Program-made: the position numbers and the translations under genes | Notes under the pieces: generated by a model | Databases searched by the model: none | Seen by the model: only the letters and a program-made list of their open reading frames with translations | What the model was told of the DNA's origin: nothing | Assembly: GCA_963675135.1 (NCBI GenBank) | Contig: OY776123.1 | Span: 2,420,501-2,484,500, forward strand | Reading direction: 5' to 3' | DNA from: Galeopsis tetrahit | Lineage: Eukaryota; Streptophyta; Magnoliopsida; Lamiales; Lamiaceae | Length of the DNA: 64,000 nt | In this document: piece by piece, positions 56,520 through 64,000 of the stretch | How positions within the stretch are numbered: position 1 is the stretch's first letter | Layout: the number at the start of each line of letters is the position of its first letter

Positions 56520-58112
56520 ATGGATGCTATATTATATTATATACATGCATGTTGCTCTATATATGTTATTCACACTAAAATAACATATTTATTATTTATC
56601 TCCAGTTTTATCTCCAATAATAATAATACTCTCTCCGTCTCATTAAGTTCTTTCACATGTGAAGTGACACACAAAATTAGAAAAGTGAATTTAGTGGAGA
56701 TTTTTAGGGATAATTTTGTAAACATTTATGTATAAAGTAAAGAAATGAGTTGACTTTTGTATAAGTGTGGAGAAAAAATAATGACATCTGTGTAAAATTG
56801 AGGATATTGTGAGGATGGAGTTTATGAATAATTTTTCATTTTAAGTGTACGGAAGTTATTGTGAAACGTCTCGAAAAGTAAAGTGTGAAAATAATTGAGG
56901 AACTGAGGGAGTAATAAATAATACATACATTAAAACTCAGACTTAAAAATCCATGGGTCCTTGAAGTAGGGATCTATTGGAGATTTGGAAAAAATGAAGG
57001 GTTTGTCTCAATACACTGGCAAAATACATAAAGCATGAGAAATGAAATGACAATATTTATTGCAAATGGGTTCAAATTTTTTTTTCACATCCAGAGCTAT
57101 CAAAGACGTACGGAAGCAAATGGGTTCAAATTTATTAGATGGTCCCTATGGTCCCTTCCCATTTATTAGATGGTCCCTATGTCCCTCCCCATTTATAAGG
57201 TGGTCCCTAAACTGAATTAAATCCACAAATATTCCACGCACAAATATTCCATCCACAAATTAAATCCAACATATATGAACGCCGGCGGTGGAGTCGTGTT
57301 TGGGGTTCCACGCGCTGCCGCAGTTCACCGACGAGCCACCTTTCTCTAGTACATATGGCTTTACACATCTCCATTATAATGCGTGTAAAATACATACATA
57401 CACATCACAATTATAAATATTTTACTTTTGGGAAATATATATATATATATATGTGTGAGAGTTGCATGGCTTGGAATTAGTGAGTTAATTGCTTAATTAG
57501 TTCATTTAATTAGTTGTATCCCGGAGGTGTTAATACATTTGTTTTAATTATCATTCTTCTCTTATGGCTCATTTGATATATTGTTTGATGACATACTAAA
57601 TTAATAACAAAAAACAATAATATACAGTACTAGCTAATTATAAAGCTGAAAACACAATGAAATAGGAAAAATGAACACAAATAAGATCGAAGTTTAATAG
57701 AATTTGCGTGGTGATGGAAACCATTATTATTCTCATAACACGACATAAACAATAAAAAGAAAAGAAGAAGAAATACATTAAAATAGATGACTCAACGACA
57801 TGACGATAACAAAAAACAGATAAATGCGTCATCACAGAGATAGAGGCCAGACAGGACTTGAATTTCTTGTATAATTGATTGATTAGGATATAATTCATTT
57901 TTCCATGACATCCTCTCCTCCCAGCAAAGAGGTAGGTACCTCTGCTGGTAGGGAATCGGCAACTATTTAGTAGAAGTGGTGACTTATTTGGGACGGTGGG
58001 TGCTTGAAGTTAGAAGTGACGACGGAAGATTTTACTTTCACGGCATCAGGACAAGTCATTTTGTCATCCCTAGTAGGACACCGAGATATAAAAAAAAGTC
58101 GAGGATGGTTTG
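56520..58112 (-). repeat. Inverted copy of the 19.8-21.3 kb repeat mosaic
   Basis: Nearly collinear with the reverse complement of 19840-21320, with small gaps: MITE (56626-56912), CCCATTTATTAGATGGTCCC units (57130-57200), the GGCGGTGGAGTCGTGTTTGG block (about 57286), an (AT)n run (57435-57452) and the CTCTTTGCTGGGAGG-type tail (57915-57950). The last 150 bp also match 35965-36150. It stops at the CACTA end at 58117. Confidence 0.75.
56626..56912 (-). mobile_element. Stowaway-like MITE
   Basis: Ends are TACTCTCTCCGTCTCATTAA and the inverse of TACTCCCTCAGTTCCTC, flanked by TA-rich DNA. Its inverse copy is at 61541-61828. The copy at 20940-21228 has lost one terminus. The interior contains TTCACATGTGAAGTGACACA and no ORF of note. 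Confidence 0.6.
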
Positions 58113-58116
58113 AACA

Positions 58117-58560
58117 CACTACAAGAAAAAGGGCCTATTAATACATTAATTTAAGTACACTATAAAATAAATGTATTGAAAACTAATCTATTAGTACACT
58201 AAATTTGCATAACCTAAAGCTACAATTTTCTATGACCTACCAATACACTATTAATTAAATGTCCTAATAAAATACAATTATGACATTACAACTAGTGTAT
58301 TATTAGCTTTATTTTAATTTCAAAAAATTTATAATATTATATTAATATAATTAATTACCACAACTAACTCTGATTTTTTAAGGTCCTCACTTTTAATCTT
58401 ACATTTTTATACCGTTTTTTTAAAATAATAAATAAAGAAAATTATTACTATATACTAAAAATATTAAAATTAATCCTCAGAATTCAAACTGACATTATAT
58501 ATTAATATTATTATACAATATACTCAAGTAAGTAATACTCCATATTATTAAATATTACTT
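58117..58560. mobile_element. CACTA left terminus of a third family
   Basis: CACTACAAGAAAAAGGG at 58117 is followed by TAATACACT/AGTGTATT-type motifs (58140-58310). These differ from the CCGTCGG arrays. The preceding bases are ACA. The left flank is the repeat mosaic, which continues differently in its 36-kb copy, so the insertion site is clear. The matching right end is not certain. Confidence 0.55.
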
Positions 58561-59400
58561 TAACATCCTAATTCTAATTCACAAAGGCAGAAACCCTTAC
58601 ACAGCGGTTCCCAAAATCCAAGTCCCAAATCCCAATCCCTCGTCGTCTTCGACTCCCCTCCCCCCCATGCCCTCACCAATTCACAGTCAACACAACACAC
58701 ACCCTTCCACCTTCTCTGCCGTCGCACGACCTCCTTTTCTGGCGGAATTGCAACGATCGCATGCAGCGACCACCGTATCGGAGCGCTGCAGCGCCCACCC
58801 ACTCCAACTCTCTTCTGCCATCGGCATCTTCACACGTCGTCAAAGATCGAGAGATAAGTTTGGTTGTATATATGTATTTTGATTTTTGGGCAGAAGAATA
58901 GGGTGTTTATTGATTCTGCATTTTTGTTTTTGGAGTAATTTGGTTCTGCATTTATGTATTTGAAGTAATTTCGGTGTTACTCTGCTTTGGTTTGGTTTCG
59001 ATTACCAATAATGGAATTTCGATTATTTCAATTTTTTCTTATTCAGTTCGGTGACCGATGCTCACCCGGGCATGTGTATGCTTTTTCAGTGCAAATGTTG
59101 GTTGCGTTTGGCTATCCAAAATTTTGTTAGCAACATGAGTCTACTATGGACAATACTCTTATAATAGTTTACATGTAAAATTTCTTATTGGATGATCTTA
59201 GTTTTTTATTAAATGATTTATGGAACTATAATTTATCCTAAGAAGATGAATATCACGCCTTATAACTTTTCTATCAATTTACAAGGAGAAGTAGATGCCA
59301 CGGTATTTTATCTCCAGACGAAGAGGTTTTTGGAACACCCATACCGTGTAGGTCGGGGTAGTGTCGGGTAGGGCCGGGGTCTCCCCGGTCCCACCCATTT
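58561..59400. other. C-rich leader-like segment without a convincing ORF
   Basis: Positions 58600-58860 are C-rich (GTCGTCTTCGACTCCCCTCC) and resemble the leader-like block at 17530-17780 in style. AT-rich, T-rich DNA follows. A single segment around 59330-59390 is GC-rich (GGGTAGGGCCGGGGTC). No protein is recognised. Confidence 0.4.
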
Positions 59401-59938
59401 TTTTTTTATTACTATTTTGTTTTAGTGACGGATATTCCGTCGGTAATAATCCGACGGATATTCCATCGGTATTAATTTCCGTCACTATATGAATTTTTGA
59501 AATTAATTTATTGAAAATTAATTCAGTCGGGACTGATGGAAAATCCGACGGTAGTGCCGACGGAAATGGTGACCGATTATCCGACGGCATTTCCGACGGA
59601 AAAGACGACGGAATATCCGTCGGCAATACGGAATTTAATTTCTTTTATAATTATTTTAATTAATTTATTTCCGACGGAATTCCGTCGGCATTACCGACGG
59701 AAAGTTGACCCGGGTTGTTAAACGGGTTATCCGGATTACCGACGGATATTCCGTCGGAAATATTGACTGAAATATTCCGTCGGTATTTCCGTCGGTAATA
59801 CCGACGGAAGTAAAAAATCCGTCAGCAAAAAATGCCGACGCCGACAAAGGGGACGGCCAACATTCCGTCGGTAACCTCGGCGGGCGACGGATATTCCGTC
59901 GGTAAATCCGTCTCTAAAACGCGTTTTTTTTTGTAGTG
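59400..59938. mobile_element. CACTA terminus with CCGTCGG array (same family as element A)
   Basis: Dense CCGACGGAA/TTCCGTCGG motifs run up to TTTTTTTTTGTAGTG at 59938; the next bases are TAC. The subterminal motif is that of element A and of 18950-19425. The other end of this copy is not seen, because the end at 58117 carries a different array. Confidence 0.7.
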
Positions 59939-59989
59939 TACAATATTTATTTTGAGCACTATTTATTTTATCACTATTTAATGATTGGT

Positions 59990-60462
59990 TTTTTTTTTCC
60001 TCCGTTTTCGCTCGTTTTTTGTTCGTTTTAACTATTTTGTTAAGAAAATACATTACTAAAATTTAATAAAAAATATACAACTTAAATTTATACATAGAAA
60101 TAAATAAAGAATCGTCGAACCGACGGTTTGTAAGAATTGAAAACTGAAACGTAAAAAACCGAACTGCCGGTTTGAGCAGGTAGGCGGTTACAAAACCGGC
60201 GGTTTGAGCGCGGTTCCAAACCGCCCATATCATGTAGTACTTGAAAACGCAGGTGGGTGTATTAACTAATTTGTGGCCTTTTAACAAGTATAAATACTGA
60301 TGAGTGCTAAATTAGCCCAGCCCGTTCGTTTGCAATTGCTAACAGGCCCATAAACATAACCGTCATAACAAGTATAAATACTGATGGGCGTATTAATTAA
60401 TTCTTCTCTTATGGCTCATTTGATATATTGTTTGATGACATACTCGTTCTTACTAAAATTTA
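59990..60462. repeat. Repeat mosaic, empty-site copy of 36895-37376
   Basis: It matches 36895-37376 almost base for base and continues directly into DNA matching 38489 onward. The Mutator-like element of the other copy is therefore absent here. The target 10-mer CTAAAATTTA occurs once at 60453-60462. Confidence 0.85.
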
Positions 60463-61230
60463 ACAATGTAAATTAATTATAAAAACAATAATACTAGCTA
60501 ATTATAAAGCTGATAAAAAAAACAATGAAATAGAAAAAATGAACACAAATAAGATCCAAGCTAGTTTAATAGAATTTGCGTGGTGATGGAACCCGACCCG
60601 CAAATATTATTATTCACATAACACGACATAAACAATAAAAAGAAAAGAAGAACAAATACATTAAAATAGATGACGACTCAACGACATGACGATAACAGAA
60701 AACAACAGATAAACGCGCCATCACAGAGATAGAGGACATGACTTGAATTTCTTGTATAATTGATTAGGATATAAATTCATTCTTCCATAACACCCTCTCC
60801 TCCCAGCAAAGAGCTAAGTACCTCTGCTGGTTGGAGAAGATGCGCTAGCTTCTTATCCTCCATACTCCATAGTGATGGTTATTAGACACGTTTCCACCTG
60901 CACAATTAATTAGAGAAAATAATTAACAGATCGATAATGTACATATTATTTTTTGTTATTATTTAGAATTGGGAAAGTATTTAGTGTTAGTTTTCAGAGC
61001 TAATTAAGAACCATTAAAAAAATATATATGTGGATAAAAATTGAAAGTAAGAATATGATTACGTACTTTAGTGGAGGAGGAAGGCCTCCTTTGACGGAAA
61101 AGCCGAATTGGAACATGGTGAGATGGAGTAAAGGGTATAGATGGAATTGATCGAATGAAAGTAGTAGTGAGTGAGTGAGTGTGGTGAGTGAAATAATTAA
61201 TAATAGGAGGTTGGATATATATAGAGCAAC
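60463..61230 (-). repeat. Small two-exon transcription-unit-like repeat, best-preserved copy
   Basis: On the minus strand a TATA box CTATATATATCC (about 61224-61213) is followed by a CACTCACTCACT leader. An ATG at about 61115 opens MFQFGFSVKGGLPPPLK. A donor candidate AAAGTACGTAATC follows at about 61066, then an AT-rich spacer and an acceptor TTGTGCAG at about 60900. The exon-like block can encode VETCLITITMEYGG and a stop if the donor after TAC is used. A conserved 3' tail runs to about 60470. With the donor before GTACGT the peptide would end after only a few more residues. I do not recognise the product. It may be a short peptide gene, a non-coding RNA gene or a transposon-borne fragment. 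Confidence 0.5.
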
Positions 61231-62160
61231 ATGCATCTATATAAACGGCAAGGGACCACCTAATAAATGGAGAGGGACCATAGGGACCATCTAATAAATG
61301 GGAAGGGACCATCTAATAAATTTGAACCCATGTGCTTCCGTACGTCTTTGATAGCTCTGGATGTGAGAAAAAAATTTGAACCCATTTGCAATAAATATTG
61401 TCATTTCATTTCTCATGCTTTATGTATTTTGCCAGTATTGAGACAAACCCTTCATTTTTTCCAAATCTCCAATAGATCCCTACTTCAAGGACCCATGGAT
61501 TAATTTTTAAGTCTTGAGTTTTAATGTATGTATTATTTATTACTCCCTCAGTTCCTCCAATTATTTTCACACTTTACTTTTCGAGACGTTTCACAATAAT
61601 TTTCGTACACTTAAAATGAAAAATTATCCATAAACTCCATCCTCACAATATCCTCAATTTTACACAGATGTCATTATTTTTTCTCCACACTTATACAAAA
61701 GTCAACTCATTTTTTTACTTTATACATAAATGTTTACAAAATTATTCCTAAAAATCTCCACTAAATTCACTTTTCTAATTTTGTGTGTCACTTCACATGT
61801 GAAAGAACTTAATGAGACGGAGGGAGTATTATTATTATTGGAGATAAAATTGGGATAGTGAAAACTTTTCAATTTTATAAATAATAAATATGTTATTTTA
61901 GTGTGAATAAACTAACCCATTTTATGTAATATTAAAATGTTTTTAGTGGATAAATAAAATTAAGATGATTTTATGTAACATTTTATGGGGAGGTGAGTGT
62001 ACTAGAGTGATTGGAGTGAAAATGAAGAAATGGTAGTTTGGATAGCTTAAAATACTCATCCATTTTATTTTAGATTCATCATTTGTAAGAAATGAATATT
62101 TCAAATTAAATTAATAATTTTTTAATTGGATAATAAAACAAACAAAAATGGGATGGATGT
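61231..62160 (+). repeat. Repeat mosaic, direct copy of 20740-21500
   Basis: It includes GGGACCATAGGGACCATC units (61268-61318), the TTTGAACCCATTTGC block, and the Stowaway-like MITE (61541-61828, ends TACTCCCTCAGTTCC and GACGGAGGGAGTA). The TTTTATGGGGAGGTGAGTGT block near 61980 matches 21383. No conserved ORF is present. Confidence 0.75.
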
Positions 62161-62375
62161 ATTTGAAAATGCAGTTGGGTGTATTAATAAATGGGGAGGG
62201 ACCACATTTATATATAAATGGGGAGGGACCATAGGGACCACCTATATAAACGGCAAGGGACCACCTAATAAATGGGGAGGGACCATAGGGACCACCTAAT
62301 AAACGGGGAGGGACCATAGGGACCACCTAATAAATGGGAAGGGACCATCTAATAAATGGGGAGGGACCAATAGAT
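62160..62375 (+). repeat. GGGACCATAGGGACCA minisatellite
   Basis: About six imperfect units of roughly 30 bp, each with AAATGGGGAGGGACCATAGG and CCACCTAATA. Single or double units of the same sequence appear at 20755, 21545, 57135 (inverse) and 61255, always next to the same repeat blocks. Confidence 0.8.
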
Positions 62376-63329
62376 CATAATTGAGATACTATGCCGACAT
62401 CCTCTAAGTAATTCTGAAAGTTGTTAGTTGAGTTTGCAAACACTCTTCAAATGTAGGCATAATTGAGATACTATGCCGACATCCCACTTGACACTGGCCA
62501 AGGAAGCAGCATGTGCAATAATCTACACTCTTCGTGTTTCATAAAGTCTGTCGTATTTCTCATTTTGTATAAAATTTATAAAAAAAATATATTTTTTTGA
62601 CAAATTTACCCCTTATTAATATTTCTATTACTTCACGTCTCAACATTATTTGTACACTTTTAATATAGTAATTACTCATCGAATTAATGCCCTCACAACA
62701 TTATTTTATTTTAAAATTATCACTCATTTGGAGTTTAAATTTTCTCACCAAAGTACGCTTCATTAAATTATTTGAATGCACCTCTTTTATTTTACTCCAC
62801 ACAACACTATTTTTTTTTTAAAAGTGTATCGATCAATAAGTTTAAAGGGACAGAGGGAATATATTTTATTGTTTCCTTACCTCATTAAAGATAATACTCT
62901 CTATATCCCTAAAAAAGTTTGCAGTTCTTTTTAGTCATGGATTTTTTTTTTTAAAAAGTATAATAATTAAATTTGTATATATAAAATAAATAAAATAGTT
63001 GAGTGTATGGTGGTTTGGTGGGATTCAAAAGTAATGGGATAAATATATATGTATATTGTAAGAGTTAAAATTATGATGATTGTTTCTATTTAGAATATAT
63101 ACATACTTTTTAAGAAAATGGTGTAATGAGTGGAGTGTGTAGGGGTAATTTTGTAAAGTTATATGTGTTGTACATTTTTACCCATTATTATAAGATGTAA
63201 TTTTATATAAATAAATTTTAACCAATATTTTAAACATTATTATAATATCTAATTTTATATGTAAAAAAAATCAAACAATTTATCGGTAAGATAAACCAAT
63301 AATACCAACTTTAGAAATGCAGGAAGCAT
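62376..63329. other. AT-rich non-coding DNA
   Basis: A phrase ATAATTGAGATACTATGCCG occurs twice (about 62377 and 62459). A segment matching 21810-21870 lies at 62560-62630. Otherwise nothing is recognised. Confidence 0.5.
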
Positions 63330-63330
63330 G

Positions 63331-63376
<46 letters not shown>

Positions 63377-64000
63377 GAAACAGGGGCATTCATAAAAATT
63401 AAATAGGAAAAAATTGTATATATACGTGTGCTTCTGCCAATACTGAACAATTTTAATTTTGCCCTCCCCCTCTATCAAGCTTAACACACGTCGATCATAG
63501 GGAGCCGGCTGAATCGATCCTTGCCTCCCGAAATTGCGTTATCGGAGCCGAGCCAGGAATGGCCGTTAGTGGGCACCCACCACTTTTCACGGTTAGAGAG
63601 GCCCTCTTTAATACGGAGTACATTAAAAAAAAGATGCTGGAATTGGATCCGCCAAAAGGTTGACTTCCACGCAAACCCTAGCCATGCTAGGACGCGCCTG
63701 GTCCGCTGTAGGCTCATCCATCTTAAGTGGACGTCCAATAATGCCAGTTCAAAGAGTACTGTTCGTGTTGCGCCTCTGTCGGGAAGAGTCGAGACTGGTG
63801 CCGAGGTCAAGATAGATGGTGTAAGCTGGGGGTGTAGCTTCTGGGGACTAGGCTAGCCTAGCGCTAAGTGCAATCTCCAGCGACAACGGACCAAAATGCA
63901 TGAACGACGAATTGCCCGCCAATTATGGACGGTTAAGCCACGTTGATGGCTTCGGGTGGGTTATTTCTCTCTGTGTATCTTTGCCTCTTTGGTTGTACAA
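63330..64000. repeat. Second copy of the start of the mitochondrial-like block
   Basis: After an (AT)n run (63336-63375) the sequence follows 51563-52179 to the window end, including the AT-rich leader before the GC-balanced part. Differences are few and mostly C/T or G/A. A 7-bp CGGAGTA is extra here at about 63615. The shared nuclear-looking leader implies duplication after the DNA was already in the nucleus. Confidence 0.8.

Noticed and set aside
58117..59938. Annotating these two termini as one complete CACTA element
   Set aside because: Subterminal motifs differ and the flanking triplets (ACA versus TAC) do not match, so I list two separate ends.

Overview
This is a gene-poor, transposon-dense stretch of a plant nuclear genome, from a flowering eudicot. 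The evidence is plant-type CACTA (En/Spm) elements, Ty1/copia retrotransposons with a tRNA-iMet primer site, hAT, Mutator-like and Stowaway-like miniature elements, a plant TM9SF (EMP70) gene fragment and a block of DNA that reads like plant mitochondrial sequence. The base composition is AT-rich apart from the transposon coding regions and the mitochondrial-like block. An asterid such as a mint relative would fit, but I cannot fix the species.

Layout. 1-6360: 5' two thirds of a CACTA element on the minus strand (promoter, Ptta/TNPA-like gene, then a TNP2 transposase with one nonsense codon). 6361-8677: two small inverted-repeat elements and non-coding DNA. 8678-12212: a complete non-autonomous CACTA element with a CAT target duplication. 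12213-14957: remnant of another CACTA element. 14958-19425: a second, plus-strand and internally deleted copy of the first TNP2 element, with a spliced-looking non-coding tail. 19426-22246: mosaic repeats. 22247-about 34000: a SIRE-like copia element with 5' LTR, damaged gag-pol and a long extra ORF, but no 3' LTR. 34000-39909: repeat mosaic including a complete Mutator-like insertion. 39910-43165: CACTA element encoding a Ptta-like/Ulp1 protease protein. 43166-49832: C-terminal part of a TM9SF gene split by a very young copia insertion (43592-49612). 49833-51544: its 3' flank and repeats. 51545-54496: mitochondrial-like DNA with a hAT-type MITE inside. 54497-56519: Mutator-like and SINE-like fragments. 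56520-62375: more copies of the same repeat mosaic, partly inverted, plus two CACTA ends. 63330-64000: a second copy of the start of the mitochondrial-like block, running off the window.

How the parts relate. No host gene here looks intact. The coding capacity is transposon machinery: TNP2 and Ptta-type proteins for CACTA mobility, an Ulp1-type cysteine protease fused to a CACTA protein, and copia integrase, reverse transcriptase and RNase H. Many units are paired within the window: two TNP2 copies, five copies of one repeat neighbourhood, a filled and an empty site of one Mutator-like insertion, and two mitochondrial-like blocks. This lets the order of events be read from the sequence alone. 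The least explained item is a small two-exon transcription-unit-like repeat (about 61230-60760, 39300-38800 and a fragment at 50100-50395, all minus strand) that keeps a TATA box, a short ORF start and a conserved second exon.
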